Below are positions 51,528-60,019 of a stretch of DNA of 64,000 nucleotides, one piece after another. This DNA is from Ignavibacteria bacterium UBA2360 (GTDB taxonomy: Bacteria; Bacteroidota; Ignavibacteria; Tepidaquicellales; OLB5). Within the stretch, counting starts at the first letter, position 1. Every line of letters begins with the position of its first letter. A program made the translations under genes and the position numbers. Where the stretch lies: assembly GCA_002344125.1 (NCBI GenBank), contig DDTQ01000011.1, positions 641,245 to 705,244 on the forward strand, read 5' to 3'. The notes under the pieces were generated by a model. The model worked only from the letters and a program-made list of their open reading frames with translations, did not search any database and was not told the origin of the DNA.

Positions 51528-52136
51528 GTGAATAAGGAAGAACATATTACTGAAGAAAACATACCTCTTTTTCCTCTTGGAATTGTAGTGCTGCCCGGTG
51601 AAACAAGGTTCCTGCATGTTTTTGAACAAAGATACAAGAATCTTTTTGAAGATATTGAAAAATCAGGCGGCGCATTCGGAATACCATTCATACGATCAGG
51701 CTCAATCGACGGAACGGGTTCATATGTAAAGATAGAAAAAGTTCTTGCAAGATACCCTAACGGAGAGCTTGATATTGCCGTAAAGGGAGTTGATATTTTT
51801 AACACAGTTGAATATTACGATGAACATCCCGAAAGACTTTACCCATATGGCGATCTTGAACTGCTTCAGAGGAATGGTATAGTACCAAGCAGGTCACTTG
51901 TAGATGCGTTTCTTAAATATAACAAGCTTGTGCTCAAGCTTGATCTTGAAAAACTTCCCAAGCCGGGATTTTACCTTATAGCAAATTCAATAGGATTAAG
52001 TGATCTTGAAAAATATGACCTGGTGATAAGAGGAAGTGAACAGGCATTGAATAAAACCATGACGAATCACGTTAATTTACGAACTCTTCTGGCGCTGCAG
52101 CAGAATTCTTTGCAGGATTATTATTGTTTGAATTAG
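51528..52136 (+). CDS. LON substrate-binding domain protein
   Basis: A 202-residue cytosolic protein containing only the N-terminal LON domain: IPLFPLGIVVLPGETRFLHVFEQRYKNLF (12-40), GAFGIPFI and then a helical tail. There is no ATPase or protease part, so it is the stand-alone form, thought to bind peptides or regulate proteolysis. The start is a GTG. It is a single gene with divergent esterase upstream. Confidence 0.82.
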   Translation: MNKEEHITEENIPLFPLGIVVLPGETRFLHVFEQRYKNLFEDIEKSGGAFGIPFIRSGSIDGTGSYVKIEKVLARYPNGELDIAVKGVDIFNTVEYYDEHPERLYPYGDLELLQRNGIVPSRSLVDAFLKYNKLVLKLDLEKLPKPGFYLIANSIGLSDLEKYDLVIRGSEQALNKTMTNHVNLRTLLALQQNSLQDYYCLN

Positions 52137-52160
52137 ATATACATTTAGACTTCAAAACAT

Positions 52161-52214
52161 TTAAACACACCCCGTCACGCCTCCGGCGCGACACCCCTCT
52201 CTAGAGGGGAATTT
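52161..52214. repeat. nested-hairpin dispersed repeat, copy 4
   Basis: TTAAACACACCCCGT, variable hairpin around CGCC-TCC-GGCG, then GACACCCCTCTCTAGAGGGGAATTT. Inverted relative to the copy at 21207. A CGAAGCAATC motif, shared with 58.6 and 61.6 kb, follows at 52232-52241. Confidence 0.8.
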
Positions 52215-52315
52215 TTCATTTGCGGGCACAGCGAAGCAATCTTATCTTATTTATAATGTATCAAATATAGCCGCGACATAATATTACTACTTCGCTTCTA
52301 TTTCCGAATCATTTG

Positions 52316-53029
52316 TTACTCACCAATTTTTTCGGTTTCAAATTTTTTCCATTGTTCGCGCGCGTAAGCGAAAAATCCCGCGGGTCCTTTATCAAAAGCA
52401 GGATCCGGTTTCATTTCTCCCCCGTATTTTTCACCACCCATTATCTGCAGCATTGTGCCGCGGATAGCGTATTTATTTTCGGCTTCATGCATGATCAGCT
52501 TCATATCATCCGGCGATACATCGCCTTTGCATGACATCCTGTACAGAAAAGTATTTTCGGCAATGCCGTCTTTATTGATATCTGTAATAGTTATTGAACC
52601 CGGAATTAAACTGAGCGCAACATCAACGGGACACTCCTTAATAAAATCATTTACCTTCCATAATTGTTTTGCATCTTCACCGTTAATGATGTACTGGTAA
52701 GCAAAAAGTTCTTTAGAACGGTTATCACCCGAGGTTTTTTCCTCTGTTTCGCATACTATCAATACATTCTGCCCGTTCTTATCTTCCCATCTTGCTCCGG
52801 CAACGATCTTCCCGTCATATTTAACAGCTGCGGGAAGTTTTCCGGGTTCGTATGAAATGTTTTTAATTCCTTCAGCGTTGTTCTTTTGCTGCAGGGAATC
52901 TGTTTTTGTTTCTGTTTTGGTTTGCGTAGTTGAATCTTTCTTCTGTGTATCCGTGGTTTTTACATCATCTTTTTTACCGCATGATGCGAATATTACGGCT
53001 GTAATGAATGTTATTATCAGTAATTTCAT
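52316..53029 (-). CDS. lipoprotein resembling the M949_RS01915 group
   Basis: A 237-residue lipoprotein (lipid Cys17 in IFASCG), then a Lys/Thr/Gln-rich linker (18-50) and a beta-rich domain. ITITDINKDGIAENTFLYRMSC (about 155-176) and IRGTMLQIMGG recall M949_RS01915-like surface polysaccharide proteins. The resemblance is loose, so the function is unassigned. The Asp-rich loop may bind calcium. Confidence 0.6.
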   Translation of the reverse strand: MKLLIITFITAVIFASCGKKDDVKTTDTQKKDSTTQTKTETKTDSLQQKNNAEGIKNISYEPGKLPAAVKYDGKIVAGARWEDKNGQNVLIVCETEEKTSGDNRSKELFAYQYIINGEDAKQLWKVNDFIKECPVDVALSLIPGSITITDINKDGIAENTFLYRMSCKGDVSPDDMKLIMHEAENKYAIRGTMLQIMGGEKYGGEMKPDPAFDKGPAGFFAYAREQWKKFETEKIGE

Positions 53030-53058
53030 TAGTTATTTAATTAAGTTATAGATTTTAA

Positions 53059-53565
53059 CTATTTACCTGAGAGAATATTAAAGATACTTCCCAGATCAGG
53101 TGATTGTTCCTGCTGCCCCTGATTCTGTGAACCGCCCAGCAATCCGCCTAAATTGAACTGGTCTGATTTACCGCCGGTTAAAGAACCGAAAATTGAATTG
53201 ATATCAAAGCCGTTATCGTTGGGGTCATTTGTGCGGTTTACAAGTTTGCCAATTACAACCGGTACAAGTGATGCTGCTATTTGTTTTGCAACGGGATTTG
53301 ATACTCCAAGTTTGTCCATCAGGCTGTTGGTTACATTAGATGTTAAGTTACCCACCAATGGATTCCCCTGAACACCGGATTGACCTCCAAGCAGATTTAA
53401 CACATCGGCACCATTGCCTCCGGCAATTTGGCCCTGCAGGCTTTCCATTATACTTGAAGTAGTAGTTTCAACCGCAGCTTCGTTTTGTTCATTAGGTATC
53501 TGCGGATTATTAATTATCTGCTCACCTGATTCATTTGAGACGAGCTTTAATAGTTCATCAAACAT
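53059..53565 (-). CDS. DUF937 (YidB-like) protein
   Basis: A 168-residue protein with the DUF937 helical phrase LGVSNPVAKQIAASLVPVVIGKLVN (about 87-111) and a Gln/Gly-rich remainder (QGNPLVGNL, SQNQGQQEQSPD). No signal peptide. Family function is unknown. It is transcribed alone after a terminator. Confidence 0.75.
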   Translation of the reverse strand: MFDELLKLVSNESGEQIINNPQIPNEQNEAAVETTTSSIMESLQGQIAGGNGADVLNLLGGQSGVQGNPLVGNLTSNVTNSLMDKLGVSNPVAKQIAASLVPVVIGKLVNRTNDPNDNGFDINSIFGSLTGGKSDQFNLGGLLGGSQNQGQQEQSPDLGSIFNILSGK

Positions 53566-53580
53566 AGTACTTTCTCCGTT

Positions 53581-53614
53581 AAAAAAAGAGAGGTCTGTTA
53601 AACCTCTCTTTTGT
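53581..53614 (-). terminator. rho-independent terminator, minus strand
   Basis: On the minus strand AAGAGAGGT (53610-53602), loop TTAACAG, ACCTCTCTT (53594-53586) then a T-run. It ends the F420-type reductase transcript before the DUF937 gene. Confidence 0.85.
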
Positions 53615-53634
53615 ATTATTTTTACAAATATAAC

Positions 53635-54285
53635 TCATTTTTTCAAGAGTTTAAATGCATGACTCCACTCGCCTTCCCGGAAGCCCCGGGCACACCATAT
53701 TATACAAAGCCCTTCCAGGGCGTTAGATGCATCGATACCGCCTGAATCCATCACATCCCATCCAAAGTTTTTTAGAATCCCTGAAACAGTGCTCTTGGCT
53801 TCATCATTGTTACCGCAAATGAACATTGTTGGCTGCCCCTCTTCAAACTTCGGCTTATACATGTAAGCGCTGCCAATACTGTTGAATGCTTTAACTACAT
53901 GCGCATTTGGCAACATACTTTGTATATGCTCACCGGCAGAACCTTCCGCCGTTTTAACATACTTCAACACTCCGTTTACAGGGGGCTCTTCTGCGATGGG
54001 ATTGGTTGTATCAATAACTATCTTACCCTCGACATTTTTCTTTCCGGCAAGTTCTATTACTTCATCAATTGCACGGTACAAGGGACATAACACTATCATT
54101 TCGCCAAACTTTGCTGTTTCATCAAATGTACCGGCGGTTATCCCTTTGCCGGCACCGGAAAGCCATACGGTAATTTTTGATGCTTTGGGGTCACGGGTGC
54201 CCAGTTTAACCTCATGACCTTCGGCGGTAAATCCAATTGCCAGCGCTTTGCCAACTGCGCCGGAGCCTAAAATTCCTACTTTCAT
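53635..54285 (-). CDS. NADPH-dependent F420-reductase-like protein
   Basis: A 216-residue cytosolic protein with an N-terminal Rossmann motif KVGILGSGAVGKALAIGF (2-19), VKLGTRDP (26-33) for NADP, and a C-terminal HVVKAFNSIGSAYM segment. It fits the F420-NADP oxidoreductase family, but many members use other cofactors and no F420 genes are visible here. It is 4 bases after the secreted protein gene upstream, so the pair is an operon. Confidence 0.78.
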   Translation of the reverse strand: MKVGILGSGAVGKALAIGFTAEGHEVKLGTRDPKASKITVWLSGAGKGITAGTFDETAKFGEMIVLCPLYRAIDEVIELAGKKNVEGKIVIDTTNPIAEEPPVNGVLKYVKTAEGSAGEHIQSMLPNAHVVKAFNSIGSAYMYKPKFEEGQPTMFICGNNDEAKSTVSGILKNFGWDVMDSGGIDASNALEGLCIIWCARGFREGEWSHAFKLLKK

Positions 54286-54289
54286 ATTT

Positions 54290-54877
54290 TTATTTTATTA
54301 GTTTAGTTAATCCTTTTATGTTATTACCCGGCAGCCATTTGTAGTTTTGCGGAATTTCTATGTAAAGCCAATCCTTAAATGTATAAGTGACTATATCGGT
54401 CAGATCATATAAACCCATTTTGAAAGGAATGTTTCCTAAGTTAATATACGTAACAAAACTTTTGATCTTTACAGGGAATATAATAAGCATGGTATCGGTT
54501 GTGTTACGGACTATCTTTATAGCATAAATATTTTCCCAAATCATTGCCTGGCTTGAATTTTCATACGATGAACCCTGAATTTCTGCAGTGCTGCAAGCAA
54601 GCTTTTGTATCATGCTATCGGGTAAATTTTCCCAGTTAAGAAGAGATGTATCTCTGCCAAACCAGTAATCGCCTGAAGGGATCACGGGGTCGTAATCAAA
54701 CTTACAGGATATAAGTTCAATCTTGTATTCTTCGCTGCTTTCAGTTTCACCCGTTTCTCCAACTGAGAATTTGATTGTATAGTATGGTGACTGTGTGTAC
54801 AACATTTCGCAATTGAAAAAAAGAGCAACAGCAATAACGGCCAAATAAAAAGATGAATTGCTTTTAGTTTTTATCAT
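54290..54877 (-). CDS. secreted protein of unknown function
   Basis: Not recognised. A 195-residue protein with a signal peptide (residues 10-29, LAVIAVALFFNCEML). The mature part has beta strands and no clear motif (WLYIEIPQNYKWLPGN). It overlaps the SnoaL-like gene by 14 bases, so the two are co-translated. Confidence 0.5.
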   Translation of the reverse strand: MIKTKSNSSFYLAVIAVALFFNCEMLYTQSPYYTIKFSVGETGETESSEEYKIELISCKFDYDPVIPSGDYWFGRDTSLLNWENLPDSMIQKLACSTAEIQGSSYENSSQAMIWENIYAIKIVRNTTDTMLIIFPVKIKSFVTYINLGNIPFKMGLYDLTDIVTYTFKDWLYIEIPQNYKWLPGNNIKGLTKLIK

Positions 54878-55184
54878 AAAACACCTGAATTTCTGTTATT
54901 GTACCTTCTTTAACAGTCAGCCATTCTACCATGGGCTTGGCGGTACCATCAGGTAGGGGGAAGTTATACTTAACGCAAACATTTTCACCTCCAGAAAGGA
55001 ATATCTTATTTTGGAATTTAACTCCGCTGAACTGCCAGCACTGATCAAAAAAATCCTTTGCACCTGAGAAATTCCCGTCAGGCGAAGTAAATTTAAGCTC
55101 GGGCGAAACATTCAAAAGTTCTTTGTTTGATGTTTCCCAGCCTTCGTAGTATTGCTGCGCTATCTTCAAGTTATCAATCTGCAT
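54864..55184 (-). CDS. SnoaL/NTF2-like small protein
   Basis: A 106-residue cone-fold protein: AQQYYEGWETSNKELL (9-24), LKFTSPDGNFSGAKDFFDQC, and a C-terminal VEWLTVKEGTITEIQVFYD. The fold is NTF2-like/SnoaL; a ligand or reaction cannot be given. It overlaps the following gene by 14 bases. Confidence 0.75.
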   Translation of the reverse strand: MQIDNLKIAQQYYEGWETSNKELLNVSPELKFTSPDGNFSGAKDFFDQCWQFSGVKFQNKIFLSGGENVCVKYNFPLPDGTAKPMVEWLTVKEGTITEIQVFYDKN

Positions 55185-55255
55185 TTATAGAATTTATTCA
55201 AGATAGCGCAAAATAGCAAATTATTTTGAAAAATATTACCAACTTAACACATCTT

Positions 55256-56509
55256 TTATCCAGAAAAATCCTTTTTCAGCAGATCTTTACTCTTAAAGAA
55301 AATGTAAGTCACAATAACCATTGTAACGGCTCCGCCCAGAATGACAGATGGTACAGTTCCCATTAATTTAGCGGCTAAGCCTGATTCAAATGCGCCGACC
55401 TCATTTGATGAGGAAAGGAATATACCATTTATTGCATTTACCCTGCCGCGCATGTTATCAGGAACCAGCAGCTGAAGAAGTGTGGCGCGGATAACAACAC
55501 TAACGCTATCAAATGCTCCGGTGGCAAAGAGTGCCGCAATTGAGAGGATAAAATTTTCTGAAAGCGCAAATACAAGGGTAGCAATACCGAAACCTGCCAC
55601 GGCCATTAACAAATTGCGCCATGCGCGTTTCATTGGGGAGTATTTCGAAAGCACAAACAGAACAAGCACAGCGCCAATGGAAGGCGCGGCGCGCAACACA
55701 CCGAGTCCTTCCGCGCCCACATGGAGAATATCTTCCGCAAACACAGGAAGTATCGCAACCACTCCGCCGAACATTACGGAAAACATATCAAGCGAAATGG
55801 AATAGAATATTATTTTGGTTTTATAGGTGTATCTTAAACCTTCTTTGATCTTTTCGAACATGGAGCCTTCTTCTGCGGGATCAGGCGGGCGGTTTTTGAT
55901 GAGTGATACTGCAACAATTGAAAGAAAAATTATCGCTATCACAAAAAGCAGCGTACCTGAAAAGCCAAACAGACTGTAAAGAAACCCGGAGATACCGGGT
56001 CCGACAATTACCCCTGTCTGCCAGGCAGAGGAGCTCCACGTGGATGAATTAGCATACACTTCCCTTGGCACCAGGTATGCTTTTATTGATGTTGATGCCG
56101 GAAAGAAGAACGCTTTGCATATGCCGATGAAGAAAATTACTCCCCATATCAAATACTTAAACTCCTCGGCATGATCTGCGGTAAGCAGGCTGAATGAAAG
56201 CATATACAGCACAACAGAGGCGAGCATTATAAATGCAAGCGACCATATCATAATATTCTTTTTTTTGAGCTTATCGGAGTAATGACCCCCGAATAATGAG
56301 AGCAAAATGAACGGTATCGCTTCAGCAAGACCTATCATACCTATGGCAAGCGGGTCATGGGTGAGCCGGTAAAGCTCATAGCCAATAATTACCTCCTGGA
56401 TAAGCAATCCAACGGTTACAAAAAAATTTGAAAATAAAAAGAAGCGGAACTCCGCATACCGCAGAGCGAGGAAGGGGTCTTTTTTTACCTTAGGCGGATT
56501 TGTTGGCAT
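55256..56509 (-). CDS. MFS transporter (EntS-like, MFS_3)
   Basis: A 417-residue protein with twelve membrane helices. The loop GGHYSDKLKKKN (74-85) is the MFS A-motif, the N-terminus ALRYAEFRFFLFSNFFVTVGLLIQ is typical of MFS_3 exporters, and ATLLQLLVPDNMRGRVNAI (about 343-361) is the second family motif. The cargo is unknown. It is transcribed alone, with 80 bases upstream before the TA-like pair. Confidence 0.85.
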   Translation of the reverse strand: MPTNPPKVKKDPFLALRYAEFRFFLFSNFFVTVGLLIQEVIIGYELYRLTHDPLAIGMIGLAEAIPFILLSLFGGHYSDKLKKKNIMIWSLAFIMLASVVLYMLSFSLLTADHAEEFKYLIWGVIFFIGICKAFFFPASTSIKAYLVPREVYANSSTWSSSAWQTGVIVGPGISGFLYSLFGFSGTLLFVIAIIFLSIVAVSLIKNRPPDPAEEGSMFEKIKEGLRYTYKTKIIFYSISLDMFSVMFGGVVAILPVFAEDILHVGAEGLGVLRAAPSIGAVLVLFVLSKYSPMKRAWRNLLMAVAGFGIATLVFALSENFILSIAALFATGAFDSVSVVIRATLLQLLVPDNMRGRVNAINGIFLSSSNEVGAFESGLAAKLMGTVPSVILGGAVTMVIVTYIFFKSKDLLKKDFSG

Positions 56510-56589
56510 TTAAGTTATGAGAGTAAAATACTTTTATAAGGAAATTATTACAAGGAAGAAATAACCGAAATTTATTCAGAACAAGTAAA

Positions 56590-56937
56590 TTATTTTTTTA
56601 TTCGGGTAAGATTAGGAGAGATTACGCTAAAAGAATTTTTCATAATTTCAAAATTTTCTTTAAATGATTTAATAACGATCTCTGATTTTGATTTACTATC
56701 AAGACCACTTAACCTGATTAGAACTATGCCAAGGTGAGCTTTTTTAAGCCGGTAAACAAGTTCGCCAAAATCTTTATCTTCTGTAATTAACATAGAGTTT
56801 TCCTGTAAGGCGAAGTTCAGAACACGTTCGTCATCAGCACTCTTCATAAGCTCATCAATTGCCAATACAATGTAGTCATTCTTTCTAAGTGATGTTACGA
56901 TTTCATAATCGACACTCTCATCAGCAACTATTTTCAT
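56590..56937 (-). CDS. DUF5615 PIN-like protein, probable toxin
   Basis: A 115-residue protein: KIVADESVDYEIVTSLRK (2-19), ERVLNFALQENSMLITEDKDFGELV (39-63). Acidic residues Asp6 (ADES) and the TEDKDF cluster are the usual PIN-like metal site, typical of DUF5615 toxins (Mut7-C/VapC-related). It starts right after the DUF433 stop (TAGATG), as in known pairs. Confidence 0.78.
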   Translation of the reverse strand: MKIVADESVDYEIVTSLRKNDYIVLAIDELMKSADDERVLNFALQENSMLITEDKDFGELVYRLKKAHLGIVLIRLSGLDSKSKSEIVIKSFKENFEIMKNSFSVISPNLTRIKK

Positions 56938-57165
56938 CTATGCTGTTACAACTTCGTTTTTTACTGATTCAGATGCAAATTTCAGGCAGGCATAAATTGA
57001 TTCGATTTTAATAGATGGATAGGATTTTAATAGTTGATCTATATTTTCCCCAAGAGATAACTTTTCCAATATTAGATCCACAGGAATGCGAGTGCCCTTA
57101 ATAACAGGCTTACCAAACATTACCTTTGGATTTGATTCTATGTGTTCTTTCCAATTCAGTTCCAT
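56938..57165 (-). CDS. DUF433 protein, probable antitoxin
   Basis: A 75-residue protein with the DUF433 start IESNPKVMFGKPVIKGTRIPVDLILEKL, which forms a winged-helix DNA-binding unit. It is directly followed by the DUF5615 gene, the standard antitoxin-toxin order. Self-repression of the pair is likely by analogy. Confidence 0.8.
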   Translation of the reverse strand: MELNWKEHIESNPKVMFGKPVIKGTRIPVDLILEKLSLGENIDQLLKSYPSIKIESIYACLKFASESVKNEVVTA

Positions 57166-57316
57166 AAATCAAAATTAATGAATTTTTTGCGAAAGTTCTA
57201 CTGGAATAGTACATTTAATTGAAATTAGTAATCAATTTGTAAAATTACTGTTTATATGTACTTAGAAAAAGAAAATATAACAATTGTACTTTCAATTCTT
57301 CCCAGCATTAAACAAC

Positions 57317-57559
57317 CTACTTCACCCTCTTCCAGTTCGTTATTATCTTCACTATTTTCTTTTCATCCTTTATGTCTTTATCAGACACAAATTCTTCAAA
57401 ATAGCCGCAGTTAATGCAGATGTAGATATTAAAATAAATTCGCGCAAAACCTGAAACCGGAGGGATCAAACATTAGTTGCTTTTGTTGTAAACGGTATCA
57501 GTATTTACTTCCGCTGAATTACACTTTGTGCATGTACCGGCTTTTAAAGTTTCACCCAA
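57317..57559 (-). pseudogene. zinc-ribbon gene copy with an internal stop
   Basis: Read directly: from TTG 57559 to TAG 57317, 81 codons in one frame with a TAA at codon 29 (57473-57475). The left part (TLKAGTCTKCNSAEV) and right part (IYICINCGYFEEFVSDKD) align to the intact gene upstream (TIKTGKCPVCGSNEV; FVCINCGYFKEFIRDED). The copy has all four zinc-ribbon cysteines but is split. Its TTG overlaps the 3' end of the intact gene, so it is a tandem duplicate. Confidence 0.7.
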
Positions 57560-57812
57560 TTTTACCGCCGGATGTTTTGTTCCATTTTTCCTTAACTTTG
57601 TTTATCAGTTTCTCGTTCTTCATATCTTCATCCCTGATGAACTCCTTAAAATATCCGCAGTTTATACAAACAAACGAATCTACATTAAAGCTCTTGGTGG
57701 CTGAGACTATGATGAATTTTCTGTGATTAGCCGGTGTTGTATTGCGGTTATCATACACTTCATTTGATCCGCAAACAGGGCATTTGCCGGTTTTGATGGT
57801 TTCTACGTTCAT
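57552..57812 (-). CDS. small zinc-ribbon protein
   Basis: An 86-residue protein with CPVC (11-14) and CINC (49-52) zinc-ligand pairs; the rest is basic and helical (EFIRDEDMKNEKLINKVKEKW). A role in nucleic-acid or protein binding is likely but unspecific. It is one base after the hemerythrin gene. A degraded second copy lies downstream. Confidence 0.75.
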   Translation of the reverse strand: MNVETIKTGKCPVCGSNEVYDNRNTTPANHRKFIIVSATKSFNVDSFVCINCGYFKEFIRDEDMKNEKLINKVKEKWNKTSGGKIG

Positions 57813-57813
57813 A

Positions 57814-58476
57814 TTATTTCAATTTCTCCTTTATTGCGGTGAATTCTTCCGCGGGCAGGAATTTTTCCGCCATTACCACGAGTTTTGTGAATTGTTCGGG
57901 AGCGTTGGCTTTCATTCCCCCGAGCATCATAAGCAGATCGCTTTGTGTAATTGCCGGCATTATGTAGCTCTGCCATTTCTCAAATGCTTCGGGAGTGAAG
58001 CGCCCGATAATTTTTCCGCGCATTGCATGCAGTTCCTGATCGGTAAAATTTTCCCAAAGCAGACGCTGGGTTTCGGTCTCTTCTTCAACTGTATGGAGCA
58101 GGTAGTCTCCGTGGAACTTTGAGAATTTTATGTAGAGCTCGGCACCTGACCCGGATGCCTCGGCGCCTTTTGCGTTCAATTCCTTTATATCATCAAGCAG
58201 CTTTTCTATGGCATCCTGTTCCTGCTCAAGTCTCTCGTGATCCTCCATATCTTGCTTTGATGAACCGGGGATTTTTTCTTCAAGGGCAGTAAGTATAACG
58301 GAATTTTCATCGTTGGCATGTGTGCTTAGCATCATAAACACATCTTTGCCAAGTGAATGCAGTTTCGCAATATCAACTGAATTATTGAAATCACATTTGC
58401 CCAGCAAAAATGAGAATTGGGAAAGTGCGTTCCGCAATCCTTTATGGGCCGCTTCGAAAAGTTTTACACGCTGCAT
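57814..58476 (-). CDS. hemerythrin HHE domain protein
   Basis: A 220-residue protein with an N-terminal four-helix hemerythrin-like bundle: FEAAHKGLRNALSQF (7-21), THANDENSVILTALEE (52-67), MEDHERLEQEQD (76-87) and HGDYLLHTVEEETE (125-138) carry the iron ligands. Long helices make up the rest. It may sense or bind oxygen, nitric oxide or peroxide. It is adjacent to the zinc-ribbon gene (one base). Confidence 0.85.
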   Translation of the reverse strand: MQRVKLFEAAHKGLRNALSQFSFLLGKCDFNNSVDIAKLHSLGKDVFMMLSTHANDENSVILTALEEKIPGSSKQDMEDHERLEQEQDAIEKLLDDIKELNAKGAEASGSGAELYIKFSKFHGDYLLHTVEEETETQRLLWENFTDQELHAMRGKIIGRFTPEAFEKWQSYIMPAITQSDLLMMLGGMKANAPEQFTKLVVMAEKFLPAEEFTAIKEKLK

Positions 58477-58553
58477 ATTATTGTATTTGTGGTTTAATTT
58501 ATGTTAACGCTAATTTAAAGGGAATGGTTTTAAAATGAAGTGTAAAATTATTC

Positions 58554-58632
58554 CGTTCCCAAACCGATCTGCCATGGCGGATTGGGAACGAAGATAAAAC
58601 GCTGTATTTTGCGAGCCGAAGGCGAAGCAATC
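58554..58632. repeat. CGTTCCCAA inverted repeat and CGAAGCAATC motif
   Basis: CGTTCCCAA (58554-58562) and TTGGGAACG (58582-58590) form a 9-bp inverted repeat. CGAAGCAATC (58623-58632) also occurs at 52232 and 61602. All lie in the 200-base gap between the M16 and hemerythrin genes. Confidence 0.55.
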
Positions 58633-58680
58633 TCATGATAATACCTTTTGTTCCTGTTCAGGAGAGTTAGGAGGCATCAT

Positions 58681-60012
58681 TTAAAAGCCGATCTTTTCGA
58701 GCTGTTTAAAATCTTCAGGTGATACCTTGGTTTCGTCTCCAAGGTAATTCCATTTGATATTGCCTGTGTTGCCTGTAAATACACGATTGATATCCTGAAT
58801 AGTTACTGCATTCACCAGCGCTTCAAAGTTATCGAACGCGTTCAGATTTCCGCGCAGCTTCCATCTGCCAATGTTCTGTGTTTGGCTTGATGCTGTTTCA
58901 AGCCGCATAAAATAGCGGGTTAAGTACGCATGCTTTGATTTTGCGAATTCATCATCGGTAAACCCGTTCTTGCGGACATTATTAATAATATCAACCATAA
59001 CATTTATGGCATCTTTGGGGTGATCGGTAGTGATATAGAAAACACTGAACGGATTTGTAATAGCGTCACCATTCATATAAGCCGCAGGCGCGTAGCTTAA
59101 GCCGCGCTTGGAGCGCAGTTCAACGAAATATTTATCATACATAATGCTCATAGCAACCATCATTGCGACCGCGTCCGGGGAATCCCACGGAATACCCGAC
59201 ATAATTCCCGAAAGATAATTGGTTGATATCTTGCGGGACTCGATATCCTGACCCGGCTGCTCGATCTTTGTTACGGGCTCTTTGGGAGAAGGTGTGCCTT
59301 CGGGCAGTTTTGCAAGTGATGATCTGACTTTTTCGATCAGATCACTTTCTGAAACATTACCTGCTACAACAAGAAATGCTCTTTGTTTGCAAAGATTTGC
59401 CGAAATGAAAGCTTTGATATCATCCAGTGTTAAAGCCTGTAATGTGTTTTCGTTGCCATATGGATCCTTTTCATAGTTTTTTCCTTTGAACGCAGTTTCA
59501 ACTGTAATTCGCTCGAGGCGTGAATCGGGGTCACCTTCATTTTGTCTGGCGTAGGAAATGTACTGTTCCTTTTTGTTATTAAATTCACCCGGTTCATATG
59601 CCGGGTTCATAAGTGCATCGGTGAAGAGTAACCATGATTTATCCCATGATTCCTTAAGGCACTGCATATTAAGCTCGCCAAAATCCAGCGAAGCATCGCT
59701 GCCGAACGTAGTACCCATTTTTTCGGCGGCTGCAAGGAAATCGGTCTTGCTCATTGAAGTTGTGCCGCCTTTTATGATGTAACTGTATGCAACTGCTTCG
59801 ATTCCCTGTTTATCCAGCGGGTAATTTGCCGTACCTCCGGTCACAAATAATCTAGCGCTAATTACATCTTTGCCGGTGTTTTTAATTATGACCTTAAACC
59901 CGTCAACATCAATTTCTTTAATTGAGTTTTGTGAAAACAGCCCGGTACCATTCACAAAAAAAACTGCAGCAAGTGTTACAAAGAAGGCTTTTAATATATT
60001 TAGTTTATTCAT
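58681..60012 (-). CDS. M16 peptidase family, inactive-type subunit
   Basis: A 443-residue protein with a signal peptide (1-28) and two M16 halves. The zinc motif HxxEH is absent: the equivalent stretch is QGIEAVAYSYIIKGGT (69-84). The rest (DALMNPAYEPGEF, LPEGTPSPKEP) follows the M16 layout. It is the non-catalytic partner of the next gene upstream, as in PqqL/mitochondrial-processing type heterodimers. The gap between the two genes is 7 bases. Confidence 0.82.
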   Translation of the reverse strand: MNKLNILKAFFVTLAAVFFVNGTGLFSQNSIKEIDVDGFKVIIKNTGKDVISARLFVTGGTANYPLDKQGIEAVAYSYIIKGGTTSMSKTDFLAAAEKMGTTFGSDASLDFGELNMQCLKESWDKSWLLFTDALMNPAYEPGEFNNKKEQYISYARQNEGDPDSRLERITVETAFKGKNYEKDPYGNENTLQALTLDDIKAFISANLCKQRAFLVVAGNVSESDLIEKVRSSLAKLPEGTPSPKEPVTKIEQPGQDIESRKISTNYLSGIMSGIPWDSPDAVAMMVAMSIMYDKYFVELRSKRGLSYAPAAYMNGDAITNPFSVFYITTDHPKDAINVMVDIINNVRKNGFTDDEFAKSKHAYLTRYFMRLETASSQTQNIGRWKLRGNLNAFDNFEALVNAVTIQDINRVFTGNTGNIKWNYLGDETKVSPEDFKQLEKIGF

Positions 60013-60019
60013 ATTTATT

